DNA of 64,000 nucleotides, taken from assembly GCA_029237825.1 (NCBI GenBank), contig JAQZBQ010000003.1, positions 1 to 64,000 of the forward strand. Reading direction: 5' to 3'. The notes beneath the pieces are model-generated. The model saw only the letters and a program-made list of their open reading frames with translations. It did no database searches and was not told the origin of the DNA. Positions 18,885-25,992 of the stretch are shown piece after piece. Numbering within the stretch: the stretch's first letter is position 1; each line of letters begins with the position of its first letter. This DNA comes from Bacteroidota bacterium (lineage in GTDB: Bacteria > Bacteroidota > Bacteroidia > B-17B0 > Aurantibacillaceae). The position numbers and the translations under genes are program-made.

Positions 18885-20390
18885 TTGGAAACAGAAGAAA
18901 CTACATCGACCCGTCAATTATACCCCTACCAGGAAGAAGCTGTTAATACAATCTTTAATAAGTTAAAGGAGGCTAAACCTAACGAGAATATTCTGTTTCA
19001 GCTTCCTACAGGCGGTGGTAAAACCATTATTTTTTCTGAGATTGCCAAACGGTACATAAACCATTTTAAGCGTAAGGTTTTAATTTTAACGCACCGGATT
19101 GAGTTAAGCAAACAAACTTCTGATGTCCTCACCGGGATTGGTATAAAGAACAAAGTAATAAATTCGGATGTAAAAACACTTACCCAGCAAAGCGAGTTCC
19201 AAAGTTTTACCGCGCTTGTCGAAACATTAAATAACCGGCTTCAGGAAGATGAACAATTTTTGGAAGACATTGGTTTAGTAATCGTGGATGAAGCCCATTA
19301 TAATTCTTTCCGTAAAATATTTCATTACTTCGAAAACGTCAATATCCTAGGGGTAACCGCTACGCCTTTGAGCAGCAACAAAAAATTACCGCTTTATCAA
19401 ACCTATAAAGAGATTATAGTAGGTGAAAGTATCGCATCCTTAATTGATCAGGGATTTTTGGCTGAGGGAGTAACTTATTCCAACGATGTAAATCTTAGCG
19501 CATTGAGAGTGGGAAATAATGGTGAATTTACTACCGGGTCACATGAGATGCTTTACACGCAGGCCATCATGCAAGGGAAATTGCTGGATGCTTATGAAGA
19601 AATCGGAAAAGGAACCAAAACCTTAATATTTAATGCCGGTATACTTACCAGTATAGCCGTTTATAATATGTTTAAGGCTAAAGGCTACCCTATCCGCTAC
19701 CTCGATAGTACGTTTAGTGATCGTGACAGGGCTGAAACCCTGGATTGGTTCAGGAATACAAAAGATGGCATTTTAAGTTCAGTAAGTATCCTTACAACCG
19801 GCTTCGACGAACCCGAAGTTGAAACCATCATCTTGAACCGTGCAACCAAATCACTTACTCTGTATCACCAGATGATCGGTCGCGGATCACGGATATTGCC
19901 ACACAAAAAAAAGTTCAATATTGTTGACCTTGGTAATAATTCCCGTCGTTTCAATTTATGGCAGTTTCCTATTGACTGGAAACATGTTTTTGTAGCTCCT
20001 CATTTATATTTAGAACAACGGTACAAAGATGAATGGGATTATGAACTGGAAAACGACTACGAGCTTCCGGATGACATAAAGGCAAGATTCTTAAATTCAT
20101 CTGCTGAAGCATTCATTGTGCGCGAAAGGTATTTACAATGTTTAAGAAAAGGATTAAAGCCACAGACTGTTCTTGATCAGTCGCTTGATGACCACTTTGG
20201 ACGGATCAAAGATAATGCGGCTGATTTTGATGAGGCTTTTGAGTTGTTTGATTTATTAAGTGAGGAAGTGAAGTACAGGGTGAAACAATTTGCCAAATGT
20301 ATTAATGCCACAAATAACTACACCGATTACCAAACCCAAACCTATAGCAGTAAGTTAAGACGGCGTTTAATTGGCTGGTTTGTGGAATAA
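18885..20390 (+). CDS. Superfamily 2 DEAD/DEAH helicase (RecQ/XPB-like ATPase)
   Basis: The 501 residues carry helicase motifs in order: a Q-like LYPYQ (about 12-16), Walker A LPTGGGKT (about 40-47), LTHRIEL (Ia), VDEAH (II), ATPLSS (III), a motif V-type STVSILTTGFDEP stretch and QMIGRGSR (VI). This is the SSL2/type III restriction-like DExH family of DNA or RNA helicases; the exact role is unknown. A TAA lies directly upstream in frame, so the TTG at 18885 is the only available start. It is followed by a lipoprotein gene 25 bases on. Confidence 0.85.
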   Translation: METEETTSTRQLYPYQEEAVNTIFNKLKEAKPNENILFQLPTGGGKTIIFSEIAKRYINHFKRKVLILTHRIELSKQTSDVLTGIGIKNKVINSDVKTLTQQSEFQSFTALVETLNNRLQEDEQFLEDIGLVIVDEAHYNSFRKIFHYFENVNILGVTATPLSSNKKLPLYQTYKEIIVGESIASLIDQGFLAEGVTYSNDVNLSALRVGNNGEFTTGSHEMLYTQAIMQGKLLDAYEEIGKGTKTLIFNAGILTSIAVYNMFKAKGYPIRYLDSTFSDRDRAETLDWFRNTKDGILSSVSILTTGFDEPEVETIILNRATKSLTLYHQMIGRGSRILPHKKKFNIVDLGNNSRRFNLWQFPIDWKHVFVAPHLYLEQRYKDEWDYELENDYELPDDIKARFLNSSAEAFIVRERYLQCLRKGLKPQTVLDQSLDDHFGRIKDNAADFDEAFELFDLLSEEVKYRVKQFAKCINATNNYTDYQTQTYSSKLRRRLIGWFVE

Positions 20391-20415
20391 AAAGTGAACT
20401 TTTATATTTAGAGAA

Positions 20416-20805
20416 ATGAAAAAATTCGTTTTTAAACCGTTTTCTTTAGTATTGATTGCTTTAGCATTGATGATTTCTTGCAAAAAAAATCAAATTGGCG
20501 GCAAAGCCACAATTCGTGGAACCGTTAAGCATCACGATAAACCTATTGAGCATGCGATCGTGTATGTTAAGTTTAACGCGTCTGAATTTCCGGGCGAAGA
20601 CCTAAAGCTTTACGATACGTATGTGGAGGCAGATGGCTCTGGAAATTATAATATTTCTGTTTATAAAGGCAACTATTACCTGTATGCTGTTGGAACAGAT
20701 TTGGATGTTCCTCCACCCTATGAGGTTAAAGGCGGCGTTCCGGTTACGGTTAAAAAACGTAAGGATGAGCTTACTGTTGATATAGCAATTTCTGGTCATA
20801 ATTAA
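20416..20805 (+). CDS. Lipoprotein with carboxypeptidase-regulatory-like domain
   Basis: The 129 residues have a lipobox (MISC, Cys about residue 22) and one small beta-sandwich domain of the CarboxypepD_reg/CnaB kind: TIRGTVKHHDKPIEHAIVYV opening, DGSGNYNISVYKGNYYLYA core. Such domains are common in Bacteroidota envelope proteins as structural or binding modules. It lies 25 bases after the helicase gene but has no obvious functional tie to it. Confidence 0.7.
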   Translation: MKKFVFKPFSLVLIALALMISCKKNQIGGKATIRGTVKHHDKPIEHAIVYVKFNASEFPGEDLKLYDTYVEADGSGNYNISVYKGNYYLYAVGTDLDVPPPYEVKGGVPVTVKKRKDELTVDIAISGHN

Positions 20806-20859
20806 CCATAAACCGTTAAAAACCTGCAGCTTTTGTTTTTTAAAGTTGATAATTTTATT

Positions 20860-20867
20860 TATCTTCG
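20860..20867 (+). promoter_or_regulatory. Variant -7 box (TATCTTCG)
   Basis: TATCTTCG is a one-base variant of TAnnTTTG, followed by CC, 22 bases upstream of the ATG at 20890. No clear -33 element is seen. Confidence 0.35.
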
Positions 20868-20889
20868 CCACTCAAATTTTTAATTTATT

Positions 20890-21648
20890 ATGTCTGAAGA
20901 AATCGAACAAATAGAACGCGTTGAAAGTGGAAATGAGCCTGCTGTTAAGAATATCAAAAAGTCATCTGCAGGTGATATGGATTTTGGTGGTTTAGAGTTT
21001 TTCTATGAAAAAAATAAAAAGGCCATAAATTATGCTGGCGTGGCGATTCTTGCTATTGCTGCAATTTTCAGTTTTTATAAATTCTATTGGTTACCTGGTG
21101 AAGAAAAAGAAGCTAATAATGAAGTTTTCTTTGCTCAGTCGTACTTTGAGAAAGACAGTTTTTTAGTTGCTTTAAACGGTGGTGTGAGTGTAAGAACTTC
21201 TGAAGGACCAAAAACCATGATGGGCTTTAAAGAAATTGCTGAAAATTACAGTGCTACAAAAACAGGAAAACTTGCTAACTATTATGCAGGGATTTGTTTG
21301 TTGCGTACGGGTAAGTTCGAAGAAGCCATTGGTTACCTTGAAAATTATGATTTGAAAGATGAAATGGTGGCCCCTGTTGCCATTGGTGCAATTGGCGATG
21401 CTAACATGGAATTAAACAAAGTGGATGACGCAATTAAATATTATTTGAAAGCAGCTGAACAATCAACCAACAATTTTACTACACCTTTATTTTTAAAGAA
21501 GGCGGCATTTGCCTATGAACAAAAAGCCAATTACCCGGAAGCCCTTGCTGCGTATGAACGATTAAAAAATGAATATTCAAAGAGTTCGGAAGCAAGAGAA
21601 ATTGATAAATATATCGCAAGGGTTAAGGCCTTGGGAAACATCCAGTAA
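20890..21648 (+). CDS. Tetratricopeptide repeat membrane protein (YfgM-like)
   Basis: The 252 residues have a charged cytoplasmic N-terminus (about 1-45), one membrane helix (about 52-72) and at least three TPR-like helix pairs, such as FEEAIGYLENYDL and PEALAAYERLKNEY. The layout matches the YfgM/TPR_21 type of inner-membrane protein, which in some bacteria assists envelope chaperones; that role is inferred from the family only. It is followed by a terminator and then ribH. Confidence 0.75.
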   Translation: MSEEIEQIERVESGNEPAVKNIKKSSAGDMDFGGLEFFYEKNKKAINYAGVAILAIAAIFSFYKFYWLPGEEKEANNEVFFAQSYFEKDSFLVALNGGVSVRTSEGPKTMMGFKEIAENYSATKTGKLANYYAGICLLRTGKFEEAIGYLENYDLKDEMVAPVAIGAIGDANMELNKVDDAIKYYLKAAEQSTNNFTTPLFLKKAAFAYEQKANYPEALAAYERLKNEYSKSSEAREIDKYIARVKALGNIQ

Positions 21649-21668
21649 CTTAAAAAATTTGAAATTGT

Positions 21669-21697
21669 AAAAGGTGATATCAGTCACCTTTTTTTTT
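21669..21697 (+). terminator. Rho-independent terminator
   Basis: AAAAGGTGA (21669-21677) pairs with TCACCTTTT (21684-21692) over a 6-base loop, followed by more T. It separates the TPR gene from ribH. Confidence 0.92.
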
Positions 21698-21718
21698 GAC
21701 TAAAAATATTGATTTAAA

Positions 21719-22234
21719 ATGGCAAGCAACTTAAAAAACCTCTCGGTGTTTGAAGGAACCGACATCCCGAATGCGGAAGAAATGAAATTTGGAATTGTAT
21801 GGGCTGAATGGAACCATGCAATCACCGAAAAATTAATGCAGGGAGCTCACAATACCCTTATTAAATACGGTGCAAAACCTTCCAACATTGTTACAAAAAC
21901 GGTTCCCGGCGCTTTTGAATTGCCGCTTGGCGCTCAATATATGGCAGAATTCGGCCAGGTTGATGCGATTATCTGCATTGGATGTGTAATCCAGGGAGAC
22001 ACCAAGCATTTTGATTTTATTTGTGATGCTGTAGCCAAAGGCATAACCAATTTGAACCTACAGTTTGGCAAGCCATTTATATTCGGCGTATTAACCGTTA
22101 ATACACAAGAACAGGCAGAAGACCGTACCGGTGGTAAACATGGAAACAAAGGAGATGAAGCTGCCGTTACCGCAATAAAAATGCTGGGCTTAAAAAAAAG
22201 TTTTGAATCCAATAAAGGAAAAATCGGGTTTTAG
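21719..22234 (+). CDS. ribH: 6,7-dimethyl-8-ribityllumazine synthase
   Basis: RibH condenses the ribityl-aminouracil with dihydroxybutanone phosphate, the step before riboflavin synthase. The 171 residues show the family's substrate-contact motifs: WAEWN near residue 29, PGAFELP (about 62-68), [13 protein letters not shown] with the catalytic His, and [18 protein letters not shown]. No FMN-riboswitch-like leader is seen in the short gap upstream. No other rib genes are close. Confidence 0.97.
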   Translation: MASNLKNLSVFEGTDIPNAEEMKFGIVWAEWNHAITEKLMQGAHNTLIKYGAKPSNIVTKTVPGAFELPLGAQYMAEFGQVDAIICIGCVIQGDTKHFDFICDAVAKGITNLNLQFGKPFIFGVLTVNTQEQAEDRTGGKHGNKGDEAAVTAIKMLGLKKSFESNKGKIGF

Positions 22235-22238
22235 AGAA

Positions 22239-23075
22239 TTAAAACATTACCCCTAAAGTCATTGTTAATTGCGCTGCGAAGAAATGGTGGCTTGCCGAAC
22301 CATTCCCTTTCCCAATTACTAATGAATTCCTGTAATCAGCAAACACACCTTTCCCGGTTAATTCAAACACACCATGTTTTAAAAACTCACATCGCAACCC
22401 GGTTTCAATACCGGCGATCCACCCTGCAACATGGTATTTATTATTTAAACGTTCTCCAAAAATGGTAACATCCGTTTTTGGAACAACAATTCCTGCTCCC
22501 GGTTTAACTACATAACCAAGATTAAACTTAGAAGAGGGCTCATATAATTTCCATCGCTTCAAAAAATTTAGCATGAAAAAATTTGCACCGTCTGTATGCT
22601 CAAAATGTAGAAAATTGTCAGGATCCAGAATTGTATCTTTATCTACATATTGACCATTAAAAGAACCTTTCACCCTTACAGTATGATTATTGACCACTAC
22701 ATACTTAGCGTGATCATAATTAAATTCAACACCAATATCTTGCTTATTATTAAAATAATACCCTATATGTAGAACAAATTGCGGAATCGTAATATTCGCC
22801 ACATCTTTTATCTGGTTAAAATCTGGACGGTCTTTTGCTTTCGCGTCATAAATTGTAAAATCATAATCATTATACCTGCCGGTTACCTCATGGTAAGTAT
22901 TAGACCGATCCTTAAAATGGATATCACTTTTGCTAAACCAGCAACGGGTATAACCCCACAGCGCGTAAAAATTTCCCTTTTTCTTTTCTTGAGAAACGGA
23001 TGAAGGGTTTACCAGCTCCGTTTGAGAATAAGAAACGGATGCAATACATAAAAAAAACAGAAATGAGCGTTTCAT
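22239..23075 (-). CDS. Hypothetical outer-membrane beta-barrel protein
   Basis: From the ATG at 23075 the protein has 278 residues: a signal peptide (cleavage near SYSQ) and a barrel-like series of amphipathic strands with aromatic girdle residues, ending LTMTLGVMF. It shares one base with the tsaE stop (TGATG), which fixes this start over the TTG at 23099 that would add eight residues. It resembles P44/Msp-like or generic Bacteroidota barrel proteins in pattern only. Function is unknown. Confidence 0.7.
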   Translation of the reverse strand: MKRSFLFFLCIASVSYSQTELVNPSSVSQEKKKGNFYALWGYTRCWFSKSDIHFKDRSNTYHEVTGRYNDYDFTIYDAKAKDRPDFNQIKDVANITIPQFVLHIGYYFNNKQDIGVEFNYDHAKYVVVNNHTVRVKGSFNGQYVDKDTILDPDNFLHFEHTDGANFFMLNFLKRWKLYEPSSKFNLGYVVKPGAGIVVPKTDVTIFGERLNNKYHVAGWIAGIETGLRCEFLKHGVFELTGKGVFADYRNSLVIGKGNGSASHHFFAAQLTMTLGVMF

Positions 23076-23503
23076 CACCTTGTAAAAATTTCGGCGCAAA
23101 GATAACGAATATTATTTTCCGACGATATGACATTACTCACATATGACCCCAAAAAGCCATTCGCCACTTCAGGCCATTCGATAAAAAGATAATGTCCCGA
23201 AAACAAATACTCCTCAAATCCCAAATCAAATAATTCGCTCTCGCTCTTTAAGCGATATAAATCAAAGTGGTAAAGCTTAATGTCAGTAGTGGTATGGTAC
23301 TCATTCACAATTGAATAAGTTGGGCTACTCATTCTATCTTTTACGCCTAACTCAAGGCATAACGATTTTATAAAGGTAGTCTTCCCCGATCCCATTGGTG
23401 CTTCAAAAGTAAATACCTTTTCATTGCCAGCAAATTGAAGTAAATCGCGGGCAGCACGACGGTGATGGTCTAAATTGGAAATATCTAATTTAAGTTTCTT
23501 CAT
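23075..23503 (-). CDS. tsaE: tRNA threonylcarbamoyladenosine synthesis ATPase TsaE
   Basis: TsaE is the small ATPase that works with TsaB-TsaD to install t6A37 in ANN-decoding tRNAs. The 142 residues show Walker A APMGSGKTTFIK (about 35-46), the SSPTYSIVNEY switch, YHFDLYRL and the IEWPE motif, all standard. It overlaps the upstream gene by 4 bases (ATGA) and the downstream barrel gene by one base, so it is embedded in an operon. Confidence 0.96.
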   Translation of the reverse strand: MKKLKLDISNLDHHRRAARDLLQFAGNEKVFTFEAPMGSGKTTFIKSLCLELGVKDRMSSPTYSIVNEYHTTTDIKLYHFDLYRLKSESELFDLGFEEYLFSGHYLFIEWPEVANGFLGSYVSNVISSENNIRYLCAEIFTR

Positions 23504-24432
23504 TCCAGTAAACTATACAGAGTTTTAAAGTAAATTTCTTTATCTAATTTCTGACGTTTTTTTGTATTGATGTCTAGGACCATAAAATTGCCAGATTGAA
23601 TGACCAGTAATTTTTCATTTCCAAGATTATAAAGCTGTTCGCCTTTTAATTCAAAACTCTCTTTCTTTGAATTTTTGGCAATCACATAAATTTCTTCCGG
23701 CACATATTTCTTTAAAATGCAAAATTGTTTGGAAAAAAATTCAATGTGATGATTACTTGAATAAACTAAACTTCCATTGAAATTATAAACATCATCATTG
23801 GCTTTGTTGTTACTGAAGGCGCTACAGCAAAAAACCAAACTGTCGCTTAGGTTAAGTGTAATTTCAGCATATTTGCACGGCACAATAACTTTACCGGAAG
23901 AATCCAACAGCCCCTTCTTCCGAATTGATGCGTTATTTAAAACAATGTGATTCTCTGCTTCAAAAAAACCACGATGCGGCATCGAAGACAAGTTATCGAA
24001 TCCTACAGACAGTTGTTTCCCGATTTTTGAAACAAGGTATAGCTTACCCTGGAGCAGAACCTTAAAACAATTTTGTGAATTTAGATACTCATTTTTTAAT
24101 TCCTGTTGGTCCGGAAATACCGATACACTATCCGGGAATTGTTCCGGGAGGATTTTAATTTTGGAATTATTCCTGTCGATAAAAAAATAGTCATAACCAA
24201 CCATTTCTTCACCGGTTAACGGATTAATATTTTTTTTAAAATCACTTATATTAGCTGCCATTGCAATCCTTTGTGTCTTATCAAAAGGAAATACAGTGTC
24301 GTATTCCGCATTTATCTTAATTGTCTGCCCTTCCCGGAATCCACATTTTTGATTGAATTTAAAGGGTGTCAGATTTTGTGCATTCAAAAATGAAATGCTT
24401 AAAATAACGAGTATAACAATGAATTTTAAAAT
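23500..24432 (-). CDS. WG-repeat-like secreted protein with uncertain start
   Basis: The chain contains at least one WG-type repeat (KKGLLDSSGKVIVPCKY followed by A-E-I) and other degenerate copies; such proteins are widespread in Bacteroidota with unknown function. The first canonical in-frame start is TTG at 24387, which gives MNAQN and no signal peptide. Fifteen codons upstream, beginning at an ATT at 24432, the same frame encodes ILKFIVILVILSISFLNAQ, a textbook signal peptide with cleavage at NAQ. No ATG, GTG or TTG is available there, so initiation may be at ATT or the true start may have been altered. It ends overlapping tsaE by 4 bases. Confidence 0.65.
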   Translation of the reverse strand: MLKFIVILVILSISFLNAQNLTPFKFNQKCGFREGQTIKINAEYDTVFPFDKTQRIAMAANISDFKKNINPLTGEEMVGYDYFFIDRNNSKIKILPEQFPDSVSVFPDQQELKNEYLNSQNCFKVLLQGKLYLVSKIGKQLSVGFDNLSSMPHRGFFEAENHIVLNNASIRKKGLLDSSGKVIVPCKYAEITLNLSDSLVFCCSAFSNNKANDDVYNFNGSLVYSSNHHIEFFSKQFCILKKYVPEEIYVIAKNSKKESFELKGEQLYNLGNEKLLVIQSGNFMVLDINTKKRQKLDKEIYFKTLYSLLE

Positions 24433-24491
24433 GTCAAATGCTTTGATGTAAAATAAGAGAGTTCGGATACGATTGCGGGCTAAGGTAAAAA

Positions 24492-24899
24492 TTATTTTAA
24501 GACTACTCCTTTAAAGCGAAGTTTTTGATTCGATTTTTTGGCATTTGATTGAATTTCCACAATCCGGTCTTGCCGGTCGTAGGTTGATTTGGTATCAAAC
24601 TTAACAACTATAACCGAAGATTGCCCTGGTAAAATTGGTTCGCGTGGATATTCTACACTAGTACATGAACATTCGGCTCTCGCCTCGGAAATAAGAACAG
24701 GCATATTACCTGAATTTATAAACTTAAAATTCAGAATAACGAGTTCGCCTTTTTTTATGAATCCAAAATTTTTCTTCACTTCAGAAAATTTTAGTTCACC
24801 CTGAGACAATCCGCAATGCCAAAACACGCAGAGGCACAAACAAAAAACCCCTCTAAGAATAGAAGGGTTTTTAAAACATAAGTTAAACTTATTTTGCAT
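24492..24899 (-). CDS. DUF1573 protein, third of three
   Basis: The mature domain is a DUF1573 immunoglobulin-like fold, with FGFIKKGE, a central CSCTSVEYP motif (Cys pair typical of the family) and PILPGQSSVIVVKFDTKS. From the ATG at 24899 the chain has about 135 residues and an N-terminal hydrophobic, Cys-rich signal region (GVFCLCLCVFWHCGLSQ). This start overlaps the end of the previous DUF1573 gene by 11 bases. A strong hairpin with a T-run lies within the signal-coding bases (24842-24871). DUF1573 proteins are envelope proteins of unknown role. Confidence 0.75.
   Translation of the reverse strand: MQNKFNLCFKNPSILRGVFCLCLCVFWHCGLSQGELKFSEVKKNFGFIKKGELVILNFKFINSGNMPVLISEARAECSCTSVEYPREPILPGQSSVIVVKFDTKSTYDRQDRIVEIQSNAKKSNQKLRFKGVVLK
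24842..24871 (-). terminator. Terminator-like hairpin inside a signal-peptide coding region
   Basis: On the minus strand AAAACCCTTCTA and TAGAGGGGTTTT (24871-24860 and 24855-24844) pair with one mismatch over a TTCT loop, and a run of six T follows on the transcript. It lies just after the stop of the 24889-25347 gene but inside the next coding region. Confidence 0.75.
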
Positions 24900-25347
24900 C
24901 AGGCGTTGCTGCTGCTGCAGGCGCTGCTTCAACAACACCTTTAATTTTTACTACTTTACTCGGTTCCTTACCATTTGAGGTAATTGTAACATTTTTTTCA
25001 AATGGTCCCGGACGTTTGGTATCATACTTTACTTTTATACTTGCGGTTTTACCAGGTAAAATCGGTTCCTGAGGCCAACCTGGTTTACCGTCAATAGTTG
25101 TAGCAGTACACCCACATTGACCTTGAACATTCGAAATGGTTAAAGGGGATTTCCCCGTATTTTTAACTTTGAATTCACGAACTCCATTGGCGTCGAATTT
25201 TATTGTTCCATAATCAAGAACCTCAGATTCAAACTTCATTTCAGGTGCGTTTGGGTCAATGTTAGGAACAACTGAACCGCCTTCCTGTGCGTTTACTGAA
25301 AAACCTAATCCTAAAAATAAAGCTACTGCTGCGAATACTTTTTTCAT
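24889..25347 (-). CDS. DUF1573 protein, second of three
   Basis: The 152 residues have a signal peptide (cleavage near VNAQ), a DUF1573 domain with LDYGTI, QGQCGCTATTIDG and PILPGKTASIKVKYDT, and an Ala/Pro-rich tail (AAPAAAATPDAK). It is followed by a terminator that overlaps the start of the third copy, and lies 26 bases after the first copy. Function is unknown; envelope location is likely. Confidence 0.85.
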   Translation of the reverse strand: MKKVFAAVALFLGLGFSVNAQEGGSVVPNIDPNAPEMKFESEVLDYGTIKFDANGVREFKVKNTGKSPLTISNVQGQCGCTATTIDGKPGWPQEPILPGKTASIKVKYDTKRPGPFEKNVTITSNGKEPSKVVKIKGVVEAAPAAAATPDAK

Positions 25348-25373
25348 TTTTTATTAATGCCTTTAATGATTAA

Positions 25374-25874
25374 TTATTTTTTTTCTAATGGTGCTCCCTG
25401 AGATGGTTGATTAGCCGGGAAAGCTTCTTCAACTGGTTTTGCTGACACATTACCTTTTATCTGTAATGTTTGAGTTCCGGTTTTTGAATTAGATTGAACT
25501 GAAACCGATTTACTGATTGGACCAACTCGATTTGAATCATACTTCACTTTTATCTCACCGGATTTACCAGGTAAAATAGGATCTTTTGGACACTGAGGAA
25601 CTGTACATCCACAAGAACCCTGACACATCGTGATGATTAACGGCTCTTTACCCACATTCTTAAATTTAAAAACACATTCACCATTATCACCCTGTTTAAT
25701 TTCGCCGTAATCATGAACCAATTTATCAAATTTGATTTCGGCTGTGCTTACAGGCGCAGTTGTTGCAGATGGAGTAGCACCATGGTTATGACCATCATGC
25801 GCATTGTGTTCCTGTGCATTTGAGATAAAGCTTAACGAAGCCACAAATCCTAGGGTATAAATAAATTTTTTCAT
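25374..25874 (-). CDS. DUF1573 protein with His-rich N-terminus, first of three
   Basis: The 166 residues have a signal peptide (cleavage near SNAQ), a His/Asp-rich stretch (EHNAHDGHNHG) at the mature N-terminus that could bind metal, and a DUF1573 domain with VHDYGEI, CQGSCGCTVPQCPKD and PILPGKSGEIKVKYDS. The conserved Cys cluster is richer than in the other two copies. It is the first gene of a minus-strand run of three paralogues. Confidence 0.85.
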   Translation of the reverse strand: MKKFIYTLGFVASLSFISNAQEHNAHDGHNHGATPSATTAPVSTAEIKFDKLVHDYGEIKQGDNGECVFKFKNVGKEPLIITMCQGSCGCTVPQCPKDPILPGKSGEIKVKYDSNRVGPISKSVSVQSNSKTGTQTLQIKGNVSAKPVEEAFPANQPSQGAPLEKK

Positions 25875-25956
25875 TTTTTAAATTGAGATTGTTTACGGTT
25901 CAAAAATTATTCCAAAATCGTGCCATAAAGATAGTACCCATATAGGTTGGTATCAC

Positions 25957-25964
25957 TATTTTTG
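25957..25964 (+). promoter_or_regulatory. -7 box upstream of valS
   Basis: TATTTTTG matches TAnnTTTG and is followed by CG, 28 bases before the valS ATG at 25993. A TTGG lies too close to be a normal -33, so only the -7 element is supported. Confidence 0.45.
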
Positions 25965-25992
25965 CGAAATTTAACAAATTTTTAAGACATTC

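Noticed and set aside
21649-21718. Riboflavin (FMN) riboswitch before ribH
   Set aside because: The gap is only 70 bases and consists mainly of a simple terminator; no RFN-element motifs are present.
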